Assembly: GCA_035493475.1 (NCBI GenBank)
Contig: DATJIF010000155.1
Coordinates: forward strand, 62,001-126,000
Direction of reading: 5' to 3'
Length of the DNA stretch: 64,000 bases
Source: Actinospica sp035493475
GTDB lineage: Bacteria; Actinomycetota; Actinomycetes; Streptomycetales; Catenulisporaceae
Shown here: piece by piece, positions 7,491-16,741 of the stretch
Numbering within the stretch: the first letter of the stretch is position 1
Layout: the number at the start of each line of letters is the position of its first letter
Translations under genes and position numbers: made by a program
The notes under the pieces: generated by a model
What the model was told of the DNA's origin: nothing
Seen by the model: only the letters and a program-made list of their open reading frames with translations
Databases searched by the model: none

Positions 7491-8762
7491 ATGGGCTCGG
7501 AGACCGTCCTGTCCCGACCGCTGGCCGACTTCGACCCGGAGATCGCGGCGGCGGTGGGCGCCGAACTGCACCGCCAGCAGTCGACGCTGGAGATGATCGC
7601 GAGCGAGAACTTCGCGCCGCTGGCCGTGATGCAGGCGCAGGGCTCCGTGCTGACGAACAAGTACGCGGAGGGCTACCCGGGCAGGCGCTACTACGGCGGC
7701 TGCGAGCACGTGGACGTCGTCGAGCAGTTGGCCATCGACCGAGTCAAAGCCCTGTTCGACGCCGAGGCCGCCAACGTGCAGCCGCACTCGGGCGCGCAGG
7801 CGAACGCGGCGGCGATGGTCGCGCTGCTCCAGCCGGGTGACACGATCCTCGGCCTCGACCTGGCGCACGGCGGCCATCTGACGCACGGGATGCGGCTGAA
7901 CTTCTCCGGCAAGCTGTACAACGTCGTCCCGTATCACGTGCGCGAATCAGACATGCGAGTCGACATGGACGAGGTGCACCGGCTTGCGCTGGAGCACCGG
8001 CCGAAGATGATCGTGGCGGGCTGGTCCGCGTACCCGAGGCAGTTGGACTTCGCCGCGTTCCGCCGCATCGCGGACGAGGTCGGCGCGTACCTGATGGTCG
8101 ACATGGCGCACTTCGCCGGTCTGGTGGCCGCCGGACTGCATCCGTCCCCGGTTCCGTACGCCGACGTCGTAACGACTACGACGCACAAGACTCTCGGTGG
8201 TCCGCGCGGCGGGGTGATCCTGTCCCGCGCTGAGTTCGCGAAGAAGATCAACTCGGCGGTGTTCCCCGGGCAGCAGGGCGGGCCGCTCGAGCACGTCATC
8301 GCGGCCAAGGCGGTGGCGTTCAAGGTCGCCGCGTCCGAGGAGTTCAGGGAGCGTCAGCAGCGCACGCTGCGTGGCGCGCGCACCCTCGCCGGGCGGCTGC
8401 TCGCGGACGACGTCAACGAGGCCGGTATCACGGTGCTGACTGGCGGCACGGACGTGCACCTGATCCTCGTGGACCTGCGCCGCAGCGCGCTGGACGGCAA
8501 GCAGGCCGAGGACCGGCTGCACTCCGTCGGCATCACGGTCAACCGCAACGCAGTGCCCTTCGACCCGCGTCCGCCGATGGTCTCGTCCGGTCTGCGGATC
8601 GGGACTCCGGCGCTGGCCACGCGCGGTTTCGGCGACCCGGAGTTCCACGAGGTCGCCGACATCATCGCCAGGACTCTGATAGGCGGGGCGGCCGAGGAAC
8701 TGCGGGCGCGAGTGGCGAAGCTGGCCGACGCGTTCCCGCTCTACGCCGAGGTGTCAGTGTGA
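7491..8762 (+). CDS. glyA: Serine hydroxymethyltransferase
   Basis: This is a 423-residue PLP enzyme interconverting serine and glycine with tetrahydrofolate. Family motifs are intact: EMIASENFAP near the N-terminus, GYPGRRYYGGCE, and TTTTHKTLGGPRGG with the PLP-binding lysine. AAGGGGA at 7480-7486 is a good ribosome site for ATG 7491. It heads the soxBDAG operon and overlaps soxB by 4 nt. Here its job is to use glycine and the methylene-tetrahydrofolate released by sarcosine oxidation, so it is probably a catabolic paralogue and not the housekeeping copy. Confidence 0.95.
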   Translation: MGSETVLSRPLADFDPEIAAAVGAELHRQQSTLEMIASENFAPLAVMQAQGSVLTNKYAEGYPGRRYYGGCEHVDVVEQLAIDRVKALFDAEAANVQPHSGAQANAAAMVALLQPGDTILGLDLAHGGHLTHGMRLNFSGKLYNVVPYHVRESDMRVDMDEVHRLALEHRPKMIVAGWSAYPRQLDFAAFRRIADEVGAYLMVDMAHFAGLVAAGLHPSPVPYADVVTTTTHKTLGGPRGGVILSRAEFAKKINSAVFPGQQGGPLEHVIAAKAVAFKVAASEEFRERQQRTLRGARTLAGRLLADDVNEAGITVLTGGTDVHLILVDLRRSALDGKQAEDRLHSVGITVNRNAVPFDPRPPMVSSGLRIGTPALATRGFGDPEFHEVADIIARTLIGGAAEELRARVAKLADAFPLYAEVSV

Positions 8763-9976
8763 ACGAGCCGCTGCCGGAGCACCCGGACTTCCTGTGGCGC
8801 AACCCCGACCCGAAGCCCTCGTACGACGTGATCATCGTCGGCGGGGGAGGGCACGGCCTGGCCACGGCGTACTACCTGGCGAAGAACCACGGCATCACGA
8901 ACGTCGCGGTGCTGGAGAAGGGCTGGCTCGCGGGCGGCAACATGGCCCGCAACACCACGATCATCCGCTCGAACTACCTGTGGGACGAGAGCGCGGGCAT
9001 CTACGAGCACGCACTCAAGCTGTGGGAACACCTCGAAGAAGACCTCGACTATCCGATCCTGTTCAGCCAGCGCGGCGTGCTGAACCTCGCCCACACTCTG
9101 CAGGATGTGCGGGACAGCAAGCGGCGGGTGTTCGCGAACAAGCTCAATGGCGTCGACGCGGAGTGGCTCGAACCGGAAGACGTCGCGAAGGTCTGCCCGA
9201 TCGTGAACATCTCGCAGGACGTGCGCTATCCGGTGCTGGGGGCCACGTACCAGCCGCGCGCGGGGATCGCGAAGCACGACTACGTGGCCTGGGGATTCGC
9301 ACGTCGCGCCGACGCGTACGGGATCGACCTGATCCAGAACTGCGAGGTCACCGGCATCGACGTGCGCGGCGGCCGGGTCGTGGGCGTGCAGACGACGCGC
9401 GGTCCGATCGCGGCGGGAAAGGTCGCGTTGGCAGCGGCCGGGCACACCTCCGTGCTCGCCGATATGGTCGGTCTGCGGCTGCCGCTGCAAAGCCATCCGC
9501 TGCAGGCGCTGGTGTCTGAACTGCTCGAACCGGTGCATCCGACGGTCGTCATGTCGAACGCAGTGCACGTGTACGTGTCGCAGGCGCACAAGGGCGAACT
9601 GGTGATGGGCGCGGGCGTGGACAGCTACAACGGCTACGGTCAGCGCGGCTCGTTCCACATCATCGAACGCCAGATGGCCGCCGCGCTCGAACTGTTCCCG
9701 GTCTTCGCGCGGGCGCATCTGTTGCGCACCTGGGCCGGGATCGTGGACGTGACACCGGACGCCTCGCCGATCGTCGGACTGACTCCGATCGAGGACCTGT
9801 ACGTGAACTGCGGCTGGGGCACCGGCGGGTTCAAGGCCACGCCCGGCGTCGGCTGGTGTTTCGCGCACACCGTCGCGCAGGGCACGCCGCATCCGCTCAA
9901 CGCCCCCTTCACCATCGACCGGTTCACCAGCGGCGCGCTGGTCGACGAGCACGGCGCCGCCGCTGTGGCGCACTGA
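8759..9976 (+). CDS. soxB: Sarcosine oxidase subunit beta
   Basis: This is a 405-residue flavoprotein with a GTG start overlapping the glyA stop (GTGA). The dinucleotide-binding motif is IIVGGGGHGLATAYYLA (about residues 24-40). The C-terminal segment VNCGWGTGGFKATPG is characteristic of the DAO/SoxB family. In heterotetrameric sarcosine oxidase this subunit holds the site that demethylates sarcosine to glycine, with electrons passing to oxygen. Gene order beta-delta-alpha-gamma is the standard one. Confidence 0.95.
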   Translation: MNEPLPEHPDFLWRNPDPKPSYDVIIVGGGGHGLATAYYLAKNHGITNVAVLEKGWLAGGNMARNTTIIRSNYLWDESAGIYEHALKLWEHLEEDLDYPILFSQRGVLNLAHTLQDVRDSKRRVFANKLNGVDAEWLEPEDVAKVCPIVNISQDVRYPVLGATYQPRAGIAKHDYVAWGFARRADAYGIDLIQNCEVTGIDVRGGRVVGVQTTRGPIAAGKVALAAAGHTSVLADMVGLRLPLQSHPLQALVSELLEPVHPTVVMSNAVHVYVSQAHKGELVMGAGVDSYNGYGQRGSFHIIERQMAAALELFPVFARAHLLRTWAGIVDVTPDASPIVGLTPIEDLYVNCGWGTGGFKATPGVGWCFAHTVAQGTPHPLNAPFTIDRFTSGALVDEHGAAAVAH

Positions 9977-9989
9977 GGATTGTGATCTG

Positions 9990-10268
9990 ATGCAGCTGAT
10001 CGAATGCCCTTGGTGCGGTGTGCGTGAGGAAGCCGAATTCCACTACGGCGGCCAGGCGCACGTGCCGTATCCCGCCGACCCCTACGCCCTGTCCGATGCC
10101 GAGTGGGCCGAGTACGTGTTCTTCCGCGCCAACCCGAAGGGCCGGTTCGCCGAGCGCTGGGTGCACAGCGCCGGATGCCGCAGGTGGTTCAACGCGGTCC
10201 GCGACACCGCCACGCACCGGATCCTCGCCACCTACCGCCCCGACGAGCCGAAGCCGGTGACCGCGTGA
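9990..10268 (+). CDS. soxD: Sarcosine oxidase subunit delta
   Basis: This 92-residue protein has the SoxD signature: IECPWCGVREEAEFHYGG at the N-terminus and the C-terminal HSAGCRRWF segment. The Cys and His residues form a structural zinc site in known enzymes. It follows soxB by 13 nt and overlaps the soxA start by 4 nt (GTGA). The length is normal for the family. Confidence 0.95.
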   Translation: MQLIECPWCGVREEAEFHYGGQAHVPYPADPYALSDAEWAEYVFFRANPKGRFAERWVHSAGCRRWFNAVRDTATHRILATYRPDEPKPVTA

Positions 10269-12871
10269 CCTCCGCCTCCGCCCCGTTCCGGCTGCCGACC
10301 GGCGGACGCATCGACCGTGATCGCGCCCTGGCCTTCACCTTCAACGGAACCGAGTACACCGGCCACCCCGGCGACACCCTCGCCTCGGCGCTGCTGGCCA
10401 ACGGCGTGCACCACGTGGCCACCAGCATCACCTACGGCCGTCCGCGCGGCATCGTCACGGCCGGTGTCGAGGAGCCGAGCGCCCTGGTGCAACTCGAGGC
10501 GCCGTTCCCCGAACCCATGCTCACCGCCACGACCATCGAACTCTACGACGGCCTCGTGGCACGTGGTCTGCGCGGCCAAGGACGACTCGCGTCCGAGCCC
10601 GACCCCGCGCGCTACGACAGCATGCACGCACACTGCGACGTGCTGGTAGTCGGTGGCGGCCCGGCCGGAATCGCGGAGGCACGCGCGGCTTCCCGCGACG
10701 GAGCCCGCGTCATCCTCGTAGACGACCAGCCGCAGCTCGCCGTAGACGATCTGCCCGGTGTCCGTGTCCTGACCAGCACCACCGCCTTCGGCTGCTACGA
10801 CGACAATCTTGTGCTCGCGCTGGAGGGGCGGCAGCGCGTCTGGCGGATCCGGGCCAAGGAGATCGTGCTCGCCACGGGCGCGTACGAGCGGCCGGTGGTC
10901 TTCGCCGACAACGACCGTCCCGGCATCATGCTCGCCGGTGCGGCCCGCACGTACCTGCAGCGATACGCCGTGGTCCCCGGCCGCCGTGTCGTCGTGTTCA
11001 CCACCAACGACAGCGCCTACGCGTCAGTACTCGAACTCGCCAGCGCGGGTGTCGAGATCGCCGCCGTGCTCGACTCCCGCGATCAGGTGCCGGAAGCATT
11101 GGTGGCGCAATGCCGGGAACGCGGGATCGACGTGCTGCCAGGCCACCTCGTGACCGGGACCAGCGGCGACACGCGGATCACCGGCGTGCACGTGTCATCG
11201 GGCACTGAGATCCCCTGCGACACGCTGCTCGTCTCCGGCGGCTGGAATCCGGTCGTGCACCTGTTCAGCCAGGCAGGCGGCAAGCTGCGCTATGACTCCC
11301 GGCTCGGCGCGTTCGTCCCCGCCGCGCCGCTCCCCACCATCCGAACCGCTGGCGCCGCGAACGGGGAGATCGACCACGACCCGGGCCAGGTGCTGTGGAG
11401 GACGTCCGCCGACACGACCGGTTTCGTCGACCTCCAGCGTGACGCCACCGTCGCCGACGTGCTGCGCGCGACCGGCGCCGGGCTGACCTCCGTCGAGCAC
11501 GTCAAGCGCTACACGACCATCGGCACCGCGCACGACCAGGGCAAGACCTCGGGCGTCATCGCCTCCGGGATCGTCGCCGAGGCCCTCGGCGTGGACATCG
11601 CCGACCTGGGCACGACCACGTTCCGGCCACCGTTCACCCCGGTCGCGTTCGCGGCGCTGGCCGGTCGAAATCGGGGCGCGCTCTTCGACCCCGTCCGGGT
11701 GACCGCGCTGCATCCGTGGCACGTCGCGCACGGGGCGCTGTTCGAGAACGTCGGGCAGTGGCACCGGCCGTGGTACTACCCGCAGCCGGGCGAGGACATG
11801 GAGACGGCTGTGCTGCGCGAATGCCGAGCCGCTCGCAAGTCCGTCGCGCTGATGGACGGCTCCACGCTCGGCAAAATCGACGTGCGCGGGCCGGACGCCG
11901 GGGTCTTCCTCGACCGCGTCTACACAAACCTCATCAGTACCCTGAAGGTCGGCTCCGTCCGCTACGGCGTCATGTGCGGCGTGGACGGCATGATCCTCGA
12001 CGACGGCACCGTGATGCGCGTCGCCGAACACGAATATGTACTGACCACGACCACGGGCAACGCCGCGAAGATCCTCGAATGGCTGGAGGAGTGGCTCCAG
12101 ACGGAGTGGCCCGAACTCCGCGTGCACCTGACGTCGGTCACCGAGCATTGGGTCACGATCCCGCTCGTCGGCCCCAAATCCCGCGACGTGCTGGGAATCG
12201 TCGCCCCCGACCTGGACGTGAGCAACGACGCGTTTCCCTTCATGACCTGGCGTGAGGCGACCGTCGCGGGCATTCCGGCGCGCGTGTGCCGGATCAGCTT
12301 CTCCGGCGAGCTGGCGTACGAGATCAACGTGGTCGGCCGGCACGGGCTCACGGTCTGGGAGGCGCTGATCGAGGCGGGCGCGCCGCACGGGATCACGCCG
12401 TACGGCACCGAGACCATGCACGTGCTGCGCGCCGAGAAGGGCTACCCGATCATCGGCCAGGACACGGACGGCACGGTCACGCCGCAGGACCTCGGCATGT
12501 CCTGGGTCGTGTCGAAGAAGAAGCCTGATTTCATCGGCAAGCGCTCCTTCTCCCGCGCCGAGAACACCCGACCCGACCGCAAGCAGCTGGTCGGCCTCCT
12601 GCCCGTCGACGAGCACGTGCTCCTCCCCGAAGGCGCCCAGCTCATCACCACCCCGAGGCTCCCCGCCCCACCGGTCCCGATGCACGGCCACGTCACCTCC
12701 AGCTACCGCAGCGCCGCCCTAGGCCGCACGTTCGCACTCGCCCTCGTCCGCTCCGGGCACAGCCGCCACGGCGAGACCCTGTACGCCACCCTCGACGACG
12801 GCACCCTCACCCCGGTCACCGTCACCGAATCCGTGCTCTTCGACAAGGAGGGAGCCCGCCGTGACGGTTGA
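10265..12871 (+). CDS. soxA: Sarcosine oxidase subunit alpha
   Basis: This 868-residue subunit starts with GTG at 10265, overlapping soxD. It has an N-terminal ferredoxin-like domain (GTEYTGHPGDTLASALLANG) and a central NAD/FAD disulfide-reductase-like domain (VLVVGGGPAGIAEARAAS near residue 130). A C-terminal GcvT-like aminomethyltransferase domain (from about residue 500, with GELAYEINV) moves the methyl-derived carbon to tetrahydrofolate. It is a little shorter than the roughly 960 residues of typical alpha subunits, but all domains are visible. It overlaps soxG by 11 nt. Confidence 0.94.
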   Translation: MTSASAPFRLPTGGRIDRDRALAFTFNGTEYTGHPGDTLASALLANGVHHVATSITYGRPRGIVTAGVEEPSALVQLEAPFPEPMLTATTIELYDGLVARGLRGQGRLASEPDPARYDSMHAHCDVLVVGGGPAGIAEARAASRDGARVILVDDQPQLAVDDLPGVRVLTSTTAFGCYDDNLVLALEGRQRVWRIRAKEIVLATGAYERPVVFADNDRPGIMLAGAARTYLQRYAVVPGRRVVVFTTNDSAYASVLELASAGVEIAAVLDSRDQVPEALVAQCRERGIDVLPGHLVTGTSGDTRITGVHVSSGTEIPCDTLLVSGGWNPVVHLFSQAGGKLRYDSRLGAFVPAAPLPTIRTAGAANGEIDHDPGQVLWRTSADTTGFVDLQRDATVADVLRATGAGLTSVEHVKRYTTIGTAHDQGKTSGVIASGIVAEALGVDIADLGTTTFRPPFTPVAFAALAGRNRGALFDPVRVTALHPWHVAHGALFENVGQWHRPWYYPQPGEDMETAVLRECRAARKSVALMDGSTLGKIDVRGPDAGVFLDRVYTNLISTLKVGSVRYGVMCGVDGMILDDGTVMRVAEHEYVLTTTTGNAAKILEWLEEWLQTEWPELRVHLTSVTEHWVTIPLVGPKSRDVLGIVAPDLDVSNDAFPFMTWREATVAGIPARVCRISFSGELAYEINVVGRHGLTVWEALIEAGAPHGITPYGTETMHVLRAEKGYPIIGQDTDGTVTPQDLGMSWVVSKKKPDFIGKRSFSRAENTRPDRKQLVGLLPVDEHVLLPEGAQLITTPRLPAPPVPMHGHVTSSYRSAALGRTFALALVRSGHSRHGETLYATLDDGTLTPVTVTESVLFDKEGARRDG

Positions 12872-13364
12872 TCAGTACTCGCTACGCCTCGACCCGACTG
12901 CCCCCATAGCGGCCGCCATCCAACAGGTCCTCGGCTGCCCCCTCCCCGCACCCTGCACCGAGACCTCGTCGGCCGCCGCGAACGTCCTGTGGCTCGGCCC
13001 CGACGAGTTCCTGGTCCTCACCACCTCAGCCGTACTCCCGCAGCAGCTCCGCGACGCGATCGGCGACGAGTTCGCCTCCGTCATCGACGTCTCCGCCCAG
13101 CGCACCACGCTGCTCCTCGACGGGCCCGGCACTCAGGTCCGCGACGTGCTCGCCCAGGGCTGCGCCATCGACCTCGACCCGCACGTGAGCCCGCCCGGCA
13201 CCTGCGTGCAGACCCTCATCGCCCAAGCCGGGGTCGTGCTCCGCGTCCTCGGCCCGACGAGCATCAGCCTCCTGGTACGCCCCTCGTTCGCCCCCTACCT
13301 CGCCGACTGGCTCGCGGACGCGTGTTCCGAGTTCCACGACGTGAGGATCCGCAGCGCGTCGTAG
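12861..13364 (+). CDS. soxG: Sarcosine oxidase subunit gamma
   Basis: This is a 167-residue SoxG-like protein with a GTG start inside the 3' end of soxA. GAGGGAGC at 12848-12855 is a plausible ribosome site. The fold resembles a GcvT fragment, and conserved parts include WLGPDEFLVLT and VIDVSAQRTTLLLDGP. It completes the heterotetramer. Its last 70 nt overlap the 3' end of the convergent regulator gene. Confidence 0.92.
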   Translation: MTVDQYSLRLDPTAPIAAAIQQVLGCPLPAPCTETSSAAANVLWLGPDEFLVLTTSAVLPQQLRDAIGDEFASVIDVSAQRTTLLLDGPGTQVRDVLAQGCAIDLDPHVSPPGTCVQTLIAQAGVVLRVLGPTSISLLVRPSFAPYLADWLADACSEFHDVRIRSAS

Positions 13365-14188
13365 GAGGGGGTTCCCGGGTCGGCGGTCAGGACCATGAGG
13401 CGCTGGCCGCTGGCGTCGGGGCTGTCCCAGGTGTCGCAGTCGAGGGTGAGGTCGCCGACGAGCGGGTGGCGGTACTGCTTGGTGCCGTAGCCGACGCTGC
13501 TGACCTGATGGCTGGCCCACCACGTGCGGAAGTCGGGATCCTGGAGCGAGAGCTGGCCGACGAGTGCGGCCAGCTCGGGATCGTCGGCGGCGTCCGGGCC
13601 GGCCTGCATGCGGAGGGCGGCGACGGCGCTGCGGGCGTCGTGCTCCCAGTCGCGGTGCAGGGCGCGCATGGCGGGGTGGGTGAACAGGAGGCGGATGTAG
13701 TTGCGCTCGCGGGGCGGGACGGCGGCGAAGTCGGTGTAGAGGGCGGCGGCGCCCGCGTTCCAGGCGAGGATGTCCATGCGGCGGCCCAGCACGATGGCTG
13801 GCGTCGCGGTGAGCTGGTCGAGCAGGCGCAGGACGGCGGGGCGCGGGCGTTCTTCGCGGCGTCGGCGAGAGCGGGGGCGGGCGGCGGACTTGCCGGCCAG
13901 GCCGTAGAGGTACGTCTGCTGATCCTCGTCGAGCCGCAGCGCGCGGGCCAGCACCTCCAGGACTCCGGCCGAGGGTTGGACGCGGTTCTGCTCCAGGCGT
14001 GTGTAGTAGTCGACGCTGATCGCCGCGAGTTGGGCGACCTCCTCGCGGCGCAGACCGGCGACCTTGCGGCGGGCTCCGGCGGGCTCGGGCAGTCCCACGT
14101 CGCCGGGCGTGAGCTGGGCGCGGCGGGCCTTGAGGAACGCGCCGACCTCGTCGGGCCGCGCAGTTGCGGGAGGGGGAGCGGGAACCAT
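13295..14188 (-). CDS. Helix-turn-helix regulator with MmyB-like ligand-binding domain
   Basis: This 297-residue regulator has an XRE-type HTH (VAGLRREEVAQLAAISVDYYTRLEQ, residues about 48-72). A PAS-like MmyB ligand-binding domain follows (AWNAGAAALYTDF through GDLTLDCDTW). ATG at 14188 is used because the HTH-proximal conserved region begins shortly after it. It diverges from the alpha/beta hydrolase gene with a 93-bp gap, so it may regulate that gene, as is common for this family. Its 3' end overlaps soxG convergently by 70 nt. Confidence 0.9.
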   Translation of the reverse strand: MVPAPPPATARPDEVGAFLKARRAQLTPGDVGLPEPAGARRKVAGLRREEVAQLAAISVDYYTRLEQNRVQPSAGVLEVLARALRLDEDQQTYLYGLAGKSAARPRSRRRREERPRPAVLRLLDQLTATPAIVLGRRMDILAWNAGAAALYTDFAAVPPRERNYIRLLFTHPAMRALHRDWEHDARSAVAALRMQAGPDAADDPELAALVGQLSLQDPDFRTWWASHQVSSVGYGTKQYRHPLVGDLTLDCDTWDSPDASGQRLMVLTADPGTPSYDALRILTSWNSEHASASQSAR

Positions 14189-14281
14189 GCCTCCATTCTC
14201 GGCGCTGCGGCGGTCCGGGACAGGGGGCAGGATCCTTCCCAGGCAGGAACGTGCGGCTGTTGGGCGGTCTGAGCTGGGGCG

Positions 14282-15202
14282 ATGCTGATGGACATGAACA
14301 CGATTGAGATCACTTTCGACAGCGCGGGGATCGCACTCGCCGGGATTCTGCACCTGCCCGAGGGCTACGGGGACGGACCGTGGCCGGCGGTCGTCGTCGG
14401 GCACCCGGGCACCGGGGTGAAGGAGCAGGCGGCGGGACTGTACGCGCGGATGCTGGCGGAACGCGGGCTCGTCGCCCTGGCGTTCGACGCGGCGTATCAG
14501 GGGGAGAGCGGCGGGCTGCCGCGCGGGCTGGAGGATCCGGCGCACCGGGTCGAGGACCTGAAGGCGGCCGTCTCCTACCTGACCACGCGGGCCGAGGTGG
14601 ACGCGTCGCGGATCGGGGCGCTGGGCATCTGCGCGTCGGGCGGCTACGTGCTTCCCGCCGCCGCGAGCGACCACCGGATCCGGGCCGTGGCGACCGTGAG
14701 CGCCGTGGACATCGCGCGGCAGTTCCGGTTCGGTGCGGACGGGACGCAGGATCCGGCGGTGTTCCAGTCGATGCTGGACGCTGCGGCGCAGGCTCGGACG
14801 GCGATGGCGCGCGGGGAGGACCCTGGAGTTCTGACACTCTTCCCCGAGACCGTCGACCAGGCCCGTGAACTCGGCGGCGAACACGGCGCGGAGGGCTTCG
14901 AGTACTACCGCACCCCGCGCGGCGAGCACCCGCGCTCGGCCCCGTTCCTCGACTGGACGAGCGTGGACCGGATGGCGATGTTCGATGCGTTCGGGCCCAT
15001 CCCGCTGATCGGCGACCGTCCGCTGCTGATGATCGTCGGCACGCGCGCGATCACCTCATGGATGAGCGTCGAGGCGTATCAGCGGGCGGTCGGGCCCAAG
15101 GAACTCAGCTGGATCGAGGGCGCCAGCCACGTGGACTTGTACGACAAGCAGCCGTACGTGGGCGCGGCCGTGGAGAAGCTGGTTTCCCATTTCGGCCAGT
15201 AG
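14282..15202 (+). CDS. Alpha/beta hydrolase (dienelactone-hydrolase-like)
   Basis: This is a 306-residue alpha/beta hydrolase. The nucleophile elbow reads G-I-C-A-S-G-G, where Cys takes the usual Ser position as in dienelactone hydrolases. The oxyanion region is VVVGHPGTGVKEQ, and the late histidine lies in EGASHVDLYD. The substrate is unknown. It diverges from an MmyB-like regulator that probably controls it. Starts at 14282 (MLMDMNTIE) or 14291 are both possible. Confidence 0.85.
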   Translation: MLMDMNTIEITFDSAGIALAGILHLPEGYGDGPWPAVVVGHPGTGVKEQAAGLYARMLAERGLVALAFDAAYQGESGGLPRGLEDPAHRVEDLKAAVSYLTTRAEVDASRIGALGICASGGYVLPAAASDHRIRAVATVSAVDIARQFRFGADGTQDPAVFQSMLDAAAQARTAMARGEDPGVLTLFPETVDQARELGGEHGAEGFEYYRTPRGEHPRSAPFLDWTSVDRMAMFDAFGPIPLIGDRPLLMIVGTRAITSWMSVEAYQRAVGPKELSWIEGASHVDLYDKQPYVGAAVEKLVSHFGQ

Positions 15203-16741
15203 TCAGTTCATTGCGGCGCCCAGCGCGACGAAGCCGCAGACCAGCACGAACAGGATCGCCAGCAGCGGCGCGATGAAACGCAGGTACTTGTCGTAGCCGA
15301 CCTTCGCCAGGGCCACGCCACCCATGACCACGGCGGCGGTCGGCTCCCACAGGTTCATCCAGCCGCTGGCCGCCGCCCACGCCGTGACCACGATCGAGCG
15401 CGGCACGTCGGCGAACTGGGCGAGCGGGGCGAGGATCGGCATGACGAGCGTGGCGTGGCCCGAGGTGGACGGGATCAGGAACGCCAGCGGCAGGTTCACC
15501 AGGTAGACCAGGATCCCGAACAGCGCGGCGGACGTGCCGGAGACCAGGTGCTCCATCGAGTGCAGCACCGTGTCGACGATCTGCGCGTTGTTCATGATCA
15601 CGGTGATGCCGCGGGCGAGCACGATCACCAGCGCGGGGGAGATGAAGTCGCCCGCGCCCTGCACGAACGTCGAGGAGAACTTCGCCTCGCCCTGCCGGGA
15701 CAGGAAGCCGATGACGATCGCCGCCACGACGAACAGCGCGGCCAGTTGGGCGAAGGACCAGTCCAGCTCCCAGCGGTACGGCGTGGCGTCGGACTTGCCG
15801 GTGATCACGCTCGCCCACGGGATCACCGAGAAGATCATCAGCGCGAACGTGAGCCCGAGGGCGATCAGCACGGCCTTGTGCGTGCCGGTCAGCTCCTCGG
15901 GCTTGTCCGCCGCATGGGTGGCCATCTCGCGGTCGCCGGGCAGGAATCCGACCATCGAACGGTCGGGATCCTTGCGCACCCGGCCGCCGTAGCGCACGAC
16001 GTAGGCCACGGTCACCCCGGTCAGCACGATCCACATCGCGCCGCGCAGCAGGATGCCGTCGCCGAGCGAGATCCCGGCGGCCGAGGACGCGACCCCGATG
16101 GCGAACGGGTTCACGGTCGAGCACATGACGCCCACGCCGGCGCCGAGGATGATCGCGCCCGTCGCCACCATCCGGTCGTAGCCGAGGGCGAGCATCAGCG
16201 GGACGATCAGGCCGTAGAAGCCGAGCGTCTCCTCGGCGAAGCCCTCGACCGAGCCGAGCAGCGAGAACACGGCCATGATCCCGACGATCAGCAGCGCGCC
16301 GCGCGACCGCAGCCGGTACGCGAGGCGGCCGATGCCCCGGTCCATCGCGCCGGTGGCGAACACGACGGTGATGAACGCGCCGATGGCCAGCACGAACAGG
16401 AACACCCCGGCGCTGCCGTAGAGCGAGCCGTCGGCCGTCGGGGAGACCTGGCCGGTCTGCGCGTCCTTGATCCCGTACAGGCCGTTGACCGGGGCGAGGA
16501 AGAGCTCGTTGAGCCGCTGATGGAAGTTCAGCGGGTTCGGCGTGCGGTGGTAGGTGCCCTGGATCGGGGTGCCGTCCGCCTTGGTGTCGTACGTGCCGGT
16601 CGGGATGACGAACGCCAGCGCCCACACGACGATCGTGACCCCGGCCAGGATCGTCAGGGAACTGGGGAAGGCGCGCTTCTTCCCGCCCTCCGGCTCGGTT
16701 CCGGAACTCGTGGGGGCCTTGGGCGCCGCGGTCGTGCTCAC
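15203..16741 (-). CDS. YfcC-family integral membrane transporter
   Basis: This 512-residue polytopic protein has about 12 hydrophobic segments and a GTG start at 16741. It belongs to the YfcC/DcuC C4-dicarboxylate carrier family, with conserved stretches such as GSVEGFAEETLGFYGL, VMCSTVNPFAIGVAS and PSTSGHATLVMPIL. Members are implicated in transport of dicarboxylates, basic amino acids or peptides. The start overlaps the stop of the M20 peptidase gene by 4 nt, so the two are one operon. That pairing suggests uptake of a dipeptide or N-acylated amino acid that is then hydrolysed. Confidence 0.88.
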   Translation of the reverse strand: MSTTAAPKAPTSSGTEPEGGKKRAFPSSLTILAGVTIVVWALAFVIPTGTYDTKADGTPIQGTYHRTPNPLNFHQRLNELFLAPVNGLYGIKDAQTGQVSPTADGSLYGSAGVFLFVLAIGAFITVVFATGAMDRGIGRLAYRLRSRGALLIVGIMAVFSLLGSVEGFAEETLGFYGLIVPLMLALGYDRMVATGAIILGAGVGVMCSTVNPFAIGVASSAAGISLGDGILLRGAMWIVLTGVTVAYVVRYGGRVRKDPDRSMVGFLPGDREMATHAADKPEELTGTHKAVLIALGLTFALMIFSVIPWASVITGKSDATPYRWELDWSFAQLAALFVVAAIVIGFLSRQGEAKFSSTFVQGAGDFISPALVIVLARGITVIMNNAQIVDTVLHSMEHLVSGTSAALFGILVYLVNLPLAFLIPSTSGHATLVMPILAPLAQFADVPRSIVVTAWAAASGWMNLWEPTAAVVMGGVALAKVGYDKYLRFIAPLLAILFVLVCGFVALGAAMN

